Positions 26,335 through 34,097 of a stretch of 64,000 nt of DNA are shown piece after piece (positions within the stretch are counted from its first letter, which is position 1; each line of letters starts with the position of its first letter). Source of the DNA: an uncultured Ulvibacter sp. GTDB taxonomy: Bacteria > Bacteroidota > Bacteroidia > Flavobacteriales > Flavobacteriaceae. The notes beneath the pieces were generated by a model, which saw nothing but the letters and a program-made list of their open reading frames with translations, was not told where the DNA came from and did not search any database. The translations under genes were made by a program, and so were the position numbers. Location: contig CAJXZB010000001.1 of assembly GCA_913063405.1 (NCBI GenBank), forward strand, positions 186,001-250,000. Direction: 5' to 3'.

Positions 26335-27234
26335 TTAGGTGTCTTTCCCTTTAAATGTTATTTCTTTAGGATCTTGACCTCTTAACACGGAATTTCCTGA
26401 AAGTAAATCTGCTTGGTCTATGTTATTCTCTCCTAACCAATCGGACTCGTTAAATTGTCCACTTTGATTATAAAAAGACAGTGCATTTTGATAACAAATT
26501 TGGTGTATATCGTGTTTAGAAACTCCTTTTTCCAACATTAAAGAAGCTGTTTTTGGTACAGATAAAGGATCACTAACACCCCAATCGGCAGAACTGTCAA
26601 CAATAACTTTGGCTGATCCATATTGTTTGGCAACTTCAACCATTCGTTTTTTACTCATTTTAGTTTTTGGATAAATAGTAAAACCAGCCCAAAAACCTCT
26701 ATCTAAAACGGCTTTAGCGGTTTCTTCATTATTATGATCAATTAAAACTAAATGAGGAGGAATTTCATGTTCCTCGACCACTTTCATACTACGTAAGGTG
26801 CCTTGTTTTTTATCTCGGTGTGGAGTGTGTACTAAAACAGGCAGGTTGTATTCTTTAGCTAGTTCTAACTGAATTCTAAAAAACTTATCCTCCATATCAG
26901 TTTGGTCATCATAACCAATTTCACCTATGGCTACCACACCCTCTTTAGCAATAAACTGTGGTAAAGCGTCAATAACTTGTTCCGCTAAAGCTTCATTGTT
27001 AGCTTCTTTAGAATTTAAACCCATGGTACAATAGTGTTTAATTCCAAATTGTGAAGCTCTAAATCGTTCCCAACCCACTAACGTACTAAAATAGTCAATA
27101 AAAGACCCTAAGTTGGTTCTGGGTTGTCCTAACCAAAAAGCAGGTTCAATTACTGCAACAATACCTGCTGCTCTCATGTTTTCATAATCATCAGTAGTTC
27201 TGGAGATCATGTGTATATGTGGATCAATGTACAT
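26335..27234 (-). CDS. eboB: EboB: TatD-family metal-dependent hydrolase
   Basis: A 299-aa TIM-barrel hydrolase. MYIDPHIHM gives the first metal His pair, GVVAIGEIGYD the acidic ligand, LVHTPHRDKKQG and VLIDHNNEE later His ligands, and VIVDSSADWGVSDP the final Asp. The same scaffold covers DNases and deacetylases; the ebo version is separate from the housekeeping TatD. It lies 13 bp after eboA. Confidence 0.88.
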   Translation of the reverse strand: MYIDPHIHMISRTTDDYENMRAAGIVAVIEPAFWLGQPRTNLGSFIDYFSTLVGWERFRASQFGIKHYCTMGLNSKEANNEALAEQVIDALPQFIAKEGVVAIGEIGYDDQTDMEDKFFRIQLELAKEYNLPVLVHTPHRDKKQGTLRSMKVVEEHEIPPHLVLIDHNNEETAKAVLDRGFWAGFTIYPKTKMSKKRMVEVAKQYGSAKVIVDSSADWGVSDPLSVPKTASLMLEKGVSKHDIHQICYQNALSFYNQSGQFNESDWLGENNIDQADLLSGNSVLRGQDPKEITFKGKDT

Positions 27235-27247
27235 TATTTGTGTGTTT

Positions 27248-28051
27248 TTATTGTTCTCTACCTATTTTATTCCAAAAATCAGAAGTTAAGTCTTTTTGGT
27301 TATTGACTAATTTAGTTAAAATTTCACGTTCTATACCTTCGAACTTTTTTTGGTTAATTAATTCTTTAAGATCTTCTCTTAAATAACCATCAACCATTCT
27401 CCAAATTTCTAAAGAAGCTTTTCTACCAGCAGCCCAACGTTCCTTTACATAATCTTGTAACATGTTGGCTAAATGTTCATTTTTTCCTTGATCAATATTT
27501 TGAATAGGATAAATGTTCAAGTCCATAAAAAAAGTCTTTAAAATCATTTGATTCCACTGCTCTTCATCTAAATATGCTTCAGGATAAGGGTTGCCATAGG
27601 CTATTGCTTTAAATACATTTGACATGTTTGTGCGAATACCGTCAACAACCTGATTTTTATATGCAGCGGCATTTTCTAAAAAATAAAGGCTTTTATAAAG
27701 AGTAACTTGTTCTTTCATTTCAGAGGTTTGAAAAAAAGGTTGTAAAATTTCTTTATTTACAGAAGCTTTAATAGAAATCATTAATAAAGTTCTCGATATA
27801 TCTTGCTTTGTCCAATTGGTTTTACTAAAACCAGGATATATATATTCTATAGTATTAATTTCTGCATTACTCCAAATTATAATTTCGTCACTAATAAACT
27901 TGGGTACTAAACTAAAAAAAACACTAAATTTCTTACTTGTTTCAGGGTTAGCTAAAATAGTAGTTTTCTCATTAATCCATACTAATTCTTTAGGGTTGAA
28001 TTTTGACTGAAGAATTGATGTTAATTTATTTTTAGTTAAAGTTGAAGCCAT
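27248..28051 (-). CDS. eboA: EboA-domain protein
   Basis: A 267-aa, mostly alpha-helical protein recognised by position and by the EboA-type C-terminus (RAAGRKASLEIWRMVDGYL ... KKFEGIEREILTKL). No enzymatic motif, signal peptide or membrane segment is seen. EboA proteins have no known activity. It is the first true ebo gene of the operon, 8 bp after a TMEM220-like gene. Confidence 0.8.
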   Translation of the reverse strand: MASTLTKNKLTSILQSKFNPKELVWINEKTTILANPETSKKFSVFFSLVPKFISDEIIIWSNAEINTIEYIYPGFSKTNWTKQDISRTLLMISIKASVNKEILQPFFQTSEMKEQVTLYKSLYFLENAAAYKNQVVDGIRTNMSNVFKAIAYGNPYPEAYLDEEQWNQMILKTFFMDLNIYPIQNIDQGKNEHLANMLQDYVKERWAAGRKASLEIWRMVDGYLREDLKELINQKKFEGIEREILTKLVNNQKDLTSDFWNKIGREQ

Positions 28052-28059
28052 TTTAAAAT

Positions 28060-28443
28060 TTAAATTAAGGGTTCTTTAAATTTATTTTTTTGAGCTTTTA
28101 ATTGATAAAATATACCTAGAGCAGCTATTAATAATCCTAAAAATTCTCTTGAGCCTTCTAAATATGGCTTTTCATATACCATTTCTCCGAAAATTTCTTC
28201 TTTACGATCGGTTTGTAAATAGTCTTTAAAAAAAGAAAAATGAAAAACAGAAAAAGCTAATAGTGATAAAATAATTATAATCAAGAATGCTTTAGGGATA
28301 GTTATAAAATTTGATAACAGACAAATTATCCCAACAGATAAATATATGAGAAACCAGAGTATACCATCAGGGTCATTAAGTTGTACAATTGCAAAAGCTA
28401 AAAAAATTATAAATAGAATATAGTTTATAATTTTAGTTTTCAT
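28060..28443 (-). CDS. TMEM220-like small membrane protein
   Basis: 127 aa with three or four transmembrane helices (about 5-20, 27-45, 48-68, 98-115). The QLNDPDGILWFLIYL motif after the first helix is the hallmark of the transmembrane protein 220 family, whose function is unknown. It is the promoter-proximal gene of the ebo operon, 8 bp before eboA, and may contribute to the same membrane process. Confidence 0.85.
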   Translation of the reverse strand: MKTKIINYILFIIFLAFAIVQLNDPDGILWFLIYLSVGIICLLSNFITIPKAFLIIIILSLLAFSVFHFSFFKDYLQTDRKEEIFGEMVYEKPYLEGSREFLGLLIAALGIFYQLKAQKNKFKEPLI

Positions 28444-28470
28444 TTTGTTAATTGTTTTGTGTTCAGTACA

Positions 28471-28488
28471 ATATTAAATATTTAATAT
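28471..28488. promoter_or_regulatory. 18-bp palindrome in the ebo operon promoter region
   Basis: ATATTAAATATTTAATAT is a perfect palindrome 28 bp upstream of the first gene. On the minus strand TAATATTG, one mismatch from the Bacteroidetes -7 box, overlaps it. The DNA here is very AT-rich, so chance is possible. Confidence 0.35.
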
Positions 28489-28581
28489 ATAAGTGAAATA
28501 ACATTTTTTAAGTTTTTTTATTTTAAACGAAGTTGTTTTTTTTTGAGGATTTTGTATTTCTGTTAAACAAGTAAAAAATAT

Positions 28582-29535
28582 TTAAATAATTTTTTTAAGT
28601 TTAGAAATGTCCATATTTGCTCCGCATATAATTAGGACTACTGTTTGTCCATTAAATTTATCTACATTTTCTATTAAGCTAGCCAAAGCTACGCCAGCAG
28701 CTCCCTCAACAATTTTATAGTGTGTATGTACCATAAAACGTAATGCATTTTCTATAGCATCTTCTTTAACTAAAATCGTTTCATCAATTACTTTTTGACA
28801 AATAGGAAAGGTAATTGCATTTTTTTCAATTCCACCAGCAGAACCATCTGACAAGGTTTCCAATTCAACATCCATATTGGTAATAGTCCCAGCTTTTAAA
28901 CTCAACGTCATTTCACAAGAATTTTCTGGCTCACAACCAATAATTTTCACATTAGGTTTTGTGCTTTTAATGTAGGAGCCTATTCCAGACATTAAACCAC
29001 CTCCTCCAATAGTTATAAGTACACTATCAAAATGATCTAATTGATCTACGATTTCAAGACCAACCGTTCCTTGACCACCAATAATTTGTGGGTCATTATA
29101 GGGTGAAACCCAAGTCTTATTTTGTTTTTCTGCCATCAACTTAGCACGCATTTCTGTGGTTAAGCAATCTTCTCCATATTGTATTAACTCTACATTATAA
29201 TTTGCTAAAGCCTTTAATTTTGATGAAGAAGCGTTAGTAGGTAAATAAATACATCCTTTTTGTTTGGTTATTTCTAACGCTCTTGCATAACCCAATCCGT
29301 GATTGCCTGTAGATGCTGTAATGGTGCCATTCTTTTTTTCTTCAGTAGTTAAAGAAAGTAGCTTGTTTATACTGCCTCTAGCTTTGAAAGACCCAGTGTA
29401 TTGTTCGCTTTCTAATTTAAGATATACTTTTCCATTTATTAGTTTACTTAATTCTTTAGATTCAATCAAAGGAGTTTTAAGAATATAAGGTCTTATCCTT
29501 TTTTCTGCCTTCTGGATTTCTTTATTAATATTCAT
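28582..29535 (-). CDS. Threonine dehydratase / serine racemase-like PLP enzyme
   Basis: A 317-aa fold-type II PLP enzyme without an ACT domain. LKLESEQYTGSFKARGS holds the Schiff-base Lys (about 54), ASTGNHGLGYA the substrate loop, and VLITIGGGGLMSGIGSYI the phosphate-binding glycines. CQKVIDETILVKEDAI and LIICGANMD complete the family pattern. It probably deaminates or racemises Ser/Thr or a related amino acid. The start overlaps the MarR gene by 11 bp, so the two are coupled. Confidence 0.9.
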   Translation of the reverse strand: MNINKEIQKAEKRIRPYILKTPLIESKELSKLINGKVYLKLESEQYTGSFKARGSINKLLSLTTEEKKNGTITASTGNHGLGYARALEITKQKGCIYLPTNASSSKLKALANYNVELIQYGEDCLTTEMRAKLMAEKQNKTWVSPYNDPQIIGGQGTVGLEIVDQLDHFDSVLITIGGGGLMSGIGSYIKSTKPNVKIIGCEPENSCEMTLSLKAGTITNMDVELETLSDGSAGGIEKNAITFPICQKVIDETILVKEDAIENALRFMVHTHYKIVEGAAGVALASLIENVDKFNGQTVVLIICGANMDISKLKKII

Positions 29536-30010
29536 TTTCTTTATTAATTAGGTTAATGAAGTATTCTTTTTTATTTTTTTTCGATTCATTATAAAGTGGT
29601 GTTACATTAGCTGTGATCTTTTTAAGTAGCTTTAAAAGAGCTTCTTGTTCTTTAAGATCTAACCCTTCAAGAGATATTTGCGTTACAAAGGCTTCTTCTT
29701 TATCTAAAAAATCACATAGCTCTTTACCTTTTTCTGTTGCATATAAATTAAAATTACGCTTATCTACAACCGCAATTTTTTTAGTAACATACCCTTTGTT
29801 AACCAATTTATTTACAGATTTCGCTGTTGTTGTTTTATCAACCAGAAGAATAGAAGATAAATTCTGTTGGTTAATACCAGGGCTTTCCTTTATTCTTAGT
29901 AAATATTGATATTGTCCCTTTTCTAAATTATGCAGCTTTAAGATTGAGTCTGAAAATGAATTCAATGCTCTATAAATTTTACCTATTTCTCTTAAAATAA
30001 TTTTAGACAT
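29525..30010 (-). CDS. MarR-family transcriptional regulator
   Basis: A 161-aa winged-helix regulator: QYQYLLRIKESPGINQQNLSSILLVDKTTTAKSVNKLVNKGYV is the recognition region, and KKIAVVDKRNFNLYATEKG forms the wing. A long perfect palindrome overlaps its promoter, as expected for autoregulated MarR repressors. Its downstream partner is the PLP enzyme, so an amino-acid-like effector is a reasonable guess. Confidence 0.92.
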   Translation of the reverse strand: MSKIILREIGKIYRALNSFSDSILKLHNLEKGQYQYLLRIKESPGINQQNLSSILLVDKTTTAKSVNKLVNKGYVTKKIAVVDKRNFNLYATEKGKELCDFLDKEEAFVTQISLEGLDLKEQEALLKLLKKITANVTPLYNESKKNKKEYFINLINKENEY

Positions 30011-30035
30011 TATATAATGAATTAGTTGTATTTTA

Positions 30036-30065
30036 CAAAAATATATAAATTAGTTGAAATTTCAA
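30036..30065 (-). promoter_or_regulatory. Bacteroidetes-type promoter of the MarR operon
   Basis: The minus strand reads TTG (-33 element, 30063-30065), a 19-bp spacer, then TATTTTTG (30036-30043), matching the -7 consensus TAnnTTTG. The start codon is 26 bp downstream. The spacer and -33 element lie inside the 34-bp palindrome. Confidence 0.7.
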
Positions 30066-30076
30066 CTAATTTATAT
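30043..30076. promoter_or_regulatory. 34-bp perfect palindrome, probable MarR operator
   Basis: The core TTAGTTGAAATTTCAACTAA is extended to ATATAAA... on both sides without mismatch (30043-30059 with 30060-30076). MarR boxes are typically 16-20 bp palindromes of this style. An extra half-site AATTAGTTG lies at 30020-30028. Confidence 0.78.
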
Positions 30077-30110
30077 CAAGATGTAGTGCTAACAAAATGG
30101 CATCAGAAAA

Positions 30111-30275
30111 CTTTGGTACAAACAATTAGGTGAATGAGCGTACATATTTTAGAGAGCTAGTAATACATATTCTTAATATTAGCAAGATATAAAGTCTAGT
30201 TCAAAGCAATCTTAACGAGTTCCAATGCTTTCTAAAATATAGTGAATGAGCCGTTAATTGTTTCCAAAATTATAT
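30111..30275. repeat. Intergenic hairpin, A type, copy 2
   Basis: The arms TTTGGTACAAACAATTAGG and CGTTAATTGTTTCCAAAA, with CATATTTTAGAG against TTTCTAAAATATAG inside, match the copy at 20194-20353. The centre differs. Both copies continue into ATGCAGYCTTGATTTTTTT. Confidence 0.65.
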
Positions 30276-30547
30276 GCAGCCTTGATTTTTTTGTTTAGCT
30301 CACGTTGTTACTATTGTTTTAGAGGAGTTCGTGAATCTCTTTCGTCGATTTCTTTTTTTATCAAGAAAAAAAGATAAGAAAACATTTAAAAAAGATGAAT
30401 TGAAGTTCTACATATAACAAGTGTATAGAAATTTATTTTTCTTAAATTTTATACTCTTGTGGCAATGCACGAGAATCGTCTAAAATTTTTTATACCGTAC
30501 ATTTTTATCGAACCTGTCTGCCGACAGGCAGGTACGTAATTTTTAAT

Positions 30548-30670
30548 AATAGCAAAAAGGTTAGCTTTTATTTTGGCGCTGGCAAAGCGGCTGGGATTGT
30601 GTTTTAAAAATGATTGCATCAGCAATTATATTTTAAAAAAGCAATAAGCGCATTTGGTAGCGGCTATTTT
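30548..30670 (+). repeat. Intergenic hairpin, B type, copy at 30.6 kb
   Basis: Starts AAAAGGTTAGC. The arms TTTGGCGCTGGCAAAGCGG and GCGCATTTGGTAGCGGC pair imperfectly. The centre holds ATTGC-ATCA-GCAAT. It leads directly into the C-type motif at 30671. Confidence 0.6.
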
Positions 30671-30906
30671 ACATAACGGCTAATTATAGATACATTTTAA
30701 TTTCCTAAATGCTAATCGCTGAGAATCGTTTAAAAATCTTAATCTTGATACGAGAAGCTCTATTTTACATAGTATTATTATAGCTACATAGAATATACAC
30801 GTTAATCGCCAGCGCTCCATCATTCTTAAATATTGCTTCATCCACAGGATAAACCAATATTGTAAAATGTCCTATAATTTATATTATGTAAAATAGAGTT
30901 TTTGAG
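30671..30906. repeat. Intergenic hairpins, C type, 30.67-30.9 kb
   Basis: Starts ACATAACGGCTAATTATA and includes GCTGAGAATCG near 30719. A large palindrome follows: CTCTATTTTACATAGTATT (from 30768) pairs with ATATTATGTAAAATAGAG at its right end. Its arm ACATTTTA-like segments bound the 21-nt centre at 30835-30855. Confidence 0.6.
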
Positions 30907-31018
30907 TATATCTAGCACAGCCCTACGCATTTATCAAATACACCACAGGATTGATCATATAAACAGTGTGTAAAATAGAATGTCTTGAAAGCCCTCGCTA
31001 TTTAGAATAAGCAACCAG

Positions 31019-31830
31019 TTACAGTAAAGTCAAAGCCTGTTTTAAATCATCAATAAGATCATCCACATGTTCTAACCCAACAGATATACGTACATCACTT
31101 AAGGAAATTCTCATATCCCTAAACTGCGTTTCGCTAAGCTCTTTTAAATAACTTATCGGCCGGTACATACACCAAACTTTCATGACCACCCCAACTAACA
31201 CCAATCTGAAACAATTCCAAAGCATTCACAAATGCTTTAATTTTTTCTAAATTGGCCGTGGCTAGCTTAAAAGTCATCATTCCTGTATACCCATTCATTT
31301 GTTGTTTTCCCAATTCATATTGAGGAAAACTCTCTAGTCCAGGATAATTTACCTCAGTGACCCTTGGATGATTCTCTAAGAATTCAGCTATTTGTAGTCC
31401 ATTAGATTGATGCCTTTCCAAACGCATCGGAAAACTTTCTCAGGCTTCTTAGGAGCAACCAAGCTTCCATTGGAGCCATATTCGTGATGAAAAATTTCAT
31501 CGATATCCTTTTGTTTTCCAATCAGAACACCGCCTACCAAATCACTGTGTCCACCAATATATTTGGCAACTGAATGCATCTCTAAATCTACACCCATTGC
31601 CAATGGTTTCTGAAACAAGGGCGTTGCCCAAGTGTTGTCGATTATTGTTTTAATGCCTTTCTCTTTTGCCAATGAAGCAACTGTCCTAATATCTTGAAGT
31701 GAAAAACTACAGACGACGGACTTTCCAAGTAAATGAGCTTTGTATTTGGTTTTAGGCATCAATTTCGAAATAATGGTGGATTTCTTTAGGTACTTTCGAA
31801 CTTCTAGAAGTATTGTCACTACTTTTGTGC
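31019..31830 (-). pseudogene. Decayed cystathionine gamma-synthase / methionine gamma-lyase family gene
   Basis: A PLP trans-sulfuration enzyme is recognisable across shifting minus-strand frames. Near 31745-31700 the frame that restores LIYLESPSS is out of phase with its flanks. It is followed by FSLQDIRTVASLAKEKGIKT, DNTWATPLFQKP, HSVAKYIGGHSDLVGG (PLP Lys), a shift near 31420, then MRLERHQSNGLQIAEFLENH and SWGGHESLVYVPA. A last shift near 31140 leads to SDVRISVGLEHVDDLIDDL. The N-terminal third is missing. There are at least four frame changes, so the gene is dead. It ends against the promoter of the divergent MFS gene. Confidence 0.85.
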
Positions 31831-31831
31831 A

Positions 31832-33022
31832 ATGCCAAAAAAGTCGTACGCCCAATTAGAATTTATTGCCCTTATGGCGGCGTTGATGTCGGTAACAGCC
31901 CTCGCAATTGATGCCTTACTTCCTGCATTGGATATTATAGGTATTGCCATTGGCACAGAAACCCCAGCCGACAATCAATTACTAATTATCATGATTTTCC
32001 TAGGGCTTGGTCTAGGTCCGCTCCTATTTGGTCCTCTTTCAGATGCTATGGGAAGAAAGCCATCCGTTTATATGGGCTTTGTAGTATTTGTAATTGCTAG
32101 TTTTGTTTGTGTATACTCTGAAAGCTTGGAGATGATGGTAGCCGGTAGAATCTTACAAGGCATTGGGCTTTCGGCACCTCGAACCGTTTGTATTGCTATT
32201 ATTCGTGATTTGTACAATGGTGATCATATGGCGCGTATTATGTCGTTTGTAACCGTGGTTTTTATTCTAATTCCTGTGATCGCCCCTGCTATGGGTAAAT
32301 TGGTTTTGGATTTATACAACTGGCAAGGAATTTTCTATATTCAGGTGGTAATCAGCCTCTTTGTCGCGCTATGGTTTTGGTTGCGTCAAAGAGAAACACT
32401 TGCCGTCGAAAATCAGATTCCCTTTTCGATAAGTAGAATTCTAAGTGGATTCAACGAATCTGTACGTTATGAAAAAACCTTAGGCTATACACTCATTTCG
32501 GGTTTCGTAGTGGGCTCTTTTTTGGTGTATTTAAGTGCTTCTCAACAGATATTTCAAGAGCAATATGGGCTAAAGGATGAGTTCCCATATATCTTTGCAG
32601 GTCTGGCTATTGCTATTGGTGCCGCCATTTTTATGAATGGTACAATGGTGCTAAAATACGGCATGGAAAAGCTTATAACCAATTCTCTATTTGGCTTCTT
32701 TGCTGTTTCTGTAATGTATGTAATTTTATTCAATTCTGGTGCGAACCCACCACTATGGGTTTTATTGTTATTCTTCGGTTTGCAATTTTTCTTTATTGGA
32801 TTTCTCTTCGGAAACTTACGCGCTCTCGCGATGGAACCCGTAGGTCATATCGCCGGAATTGCAGCCGCCATCACAGGATTGATATCGACACTTATGGCAG
32901 TTCCAATAAGTATTACAATTGGTCGCTATATTTCAGAATCTGCCCTTCCAATATTCATTGGTTTTTCAGTTTGTGCAGGAATATCTATTCTAATTCTATT
33001 ATATTTAAAAAGAAGTCGATAA
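31832..33022 (+). CDS. Bcr/CflA-type multidrug MFS exporter
   Basis: A 396-aa, 12-helix transporter. SVTALAIDALLPALDIIG in helix 1 and GPLSDAMGRKPSVYMGF (motif A) after helix 2 are typical of the drug:H+ antiporter group. So are GRILQGIGLSAPRTVCIAIIRDLY (motif C region) and FGNLRALAMEPVGHIAGIAAAITG near the end. The start ATG lies 4 bp after TACTTTTG (31820-31827), a -7-like box, so the message may be nearly leaderless. A 12-bp palindrome ACTTCTAGAAGT (31800-31811) lies in the promoter. Base composition is less AT-rich than the genes to its left. Confidence 0.92.
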   Translation: MPKKSYAQLEFIALMAALMSVTALAIDALLPALDIIGIAIGTETPADNQLLIIMIFLGLGLGPLLFGPLSDAMGRKPSVYMGFVVFVIASFVCVYSESLEMMVAGRILQGIGLSAPRTVCIAIIRDLYNGDHMARIMSFVTVVFILIPVIAPAMGKLVLDLYNWQGIFYIQVVISLFVALWFWLRQRETLAVENQIPFSISRILSGFNESVRYEKTLGYTLISGFVVGSFLVYLSASQQIFQEQYGLKDEFPYIFAGLAIAIGAAIFMNGTMVLKYGMEKLITNSLFGFFAVSVMYVILFNSGANPPLWVLLLFFGLQFFFIGFLFGNLRALAMEPVGHIAGIAAAITGLISTLMAVPISITIGRYISESALPIFIGFSVCAGISILILLYLKRSR

Positions 33023-33085
33023 CGGCATTAATTTTGAATGGTATAATTTAGTATTTAACTCTACTGAAGGGACAAACCATACATT

Positions 33086-33290
33086 ATGAAAGGACTGTAT
33101 ATAGTATTTATCGCTTTTCTAACGATGCATTTGGCCGTAGCACAAAGTTTGCCTTTAGCAAAACAGCAGATGTGTTATTAGGAAAGACTACATCAATGCT
33201 TCAGACTTCGATATTTACATTCACGACGCCAAGGAGCGGAATATGGTAAATATTACAATACTCCTTCCCTAATCTCTAAACAACTAATTT
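33086..33290 (+). pseudogene. Remnant of a small secreted protein gene
   Basis: ATG at 33086 opens a clean signal peptide (MKGLYIVFIAFLTMHLAVAQ) but stops after about 31 codons. Shifted frames then carry FAFSKTADVLLGK and KDYINASDFDIYIHDAKERN, which look like one former protein broken by two indels. No family is recognised. The rest of the 33.02-33.46 kb gap holds nothing else visible. Confidence 0.45.
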
Positions 33291-33456
33291 CTAGTTTTTG
33301 GATTTAATTCGGGGACTAAAAAGATATTTTACTGCATTTTGGGATATACAAAATGAACTCAATAGCATCGGTAAAAAGGTTTCACAAAATAGTACTAAAA
33401 ATTTGGCTTAGCCCATTGACTGTCGTACCTTTAATTCACGTATCTAACTTAACATT

Positions 33457-33759
33457 ATGAATATAAATTTCGAATACCACAATGTCAAGGCGAGTAATCG
33501 TCTGGAGATTCTTGCAGCAGAAAAGCTTTCTAAACTACAAGACAAATATGATTTTATGGTAAGCTCTGATGTTTACTTAAAAAAAGAGAATACAAGCGGC
33601 GCTAGTTCTGGAAGTATTTGCAGTGTTCGAATTAACACTCCTGGCCCTACCTTGTTTGCAGAATCCTCCTTAGGTAGTTTTGAAGCGTCAATAGCTGCGG
33701 CAACAGATAATTTAAAAAGGCAATTACAAAAGCGAAAAGATAAGATGCAGGCACACTAA
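33457..33759 (+). CDS. hpf: Short ribosome hibernation-promoting factor (HPF/RaiA)
   Basis: A 100-aa HPF/RaiA-fold protein: MNINFEYHNVKASNRLEILAAEKLSKL at the start, SDVYLKKEN in the central strand and SFEASIAAATDNLKRQLQKRKDKM as the C-terminal helix. This is the short form that binds the 30S decoding centre and dimerises or silences ribosomes in stationary phase. It is a single-gene unit, facing a small gene on the other strand. Confidence 0.88.
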   Translation: MNINFEYHNVKASNRLEILAAEKLSKLQDKYDFMVSSDVYLKKENTSGASSGSICSVRINTPGPTLFAESSLGSFEASIAAATDNLKRQLQKRKDKMQAH

Positions 33760-33805
33760 AACTAGGCTACTAATTTGAAGCTGTACCTTGGAATCGGATA
33801 ATAAG

Positions 33806-33961
33806 TTATTCCTTCGGTTCAGATTTCTCTTTACTCAAAATGACTTCTCCGTCTCCCGAAATATTAAAACGTTCGTTTTTTACGATACTTCTAAAGTTTG
33901 AAGGTCTACGATAACGGTCTTGAAAATCGGCATGCTTTTTTGTGAGATTTGTCTGTGCCAT
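33806..33961 (-). CDS. Small conserved-looking hypothetical protein, 51 aa
   Basis: ATG at 33961 opens MAQTNLTKKHADFQDRYRRP and continues SNFRSIVKNERFNISGDGEV to a stop at 33806. It is highly charged, soluble and without cysteines. The complete frame, biased composition and isolated position make it a likely real short gene, but I do not recognise a family. Confidence 0.55.
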   Translation of the reverse strand: MAQTNLTKKHADFQDRYRRPSNFRSIVKNERFNISGDGEVILSKEKSEPKE

Positions 33962-34097
33962 GATACTGAATTTTGTTTAAAAGTAGCAAACTATTCTTTT
34001 GCAGAAATACTTTTTATAAAAAAATTAAAACAATAGGTTCATTTTTAACACTTTAATTCTATCTAGATCGAACCAAAAAAGAGCTAAGAAATGGGAG

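Noticed and set aside
28471-28488. Palindrome before the ebo operon as a firm operator
   Set aside because: Composition is almost purely A/T, so an 18-bp palindrome is weak evidence; kept only as a low-confidence feature.
4861-31010. CRISPR array or true integron
   Set aside because: Repeats are long, imperfect and separated by many kilobases; no cas genes, no IntI and no cassette-sized spacing.
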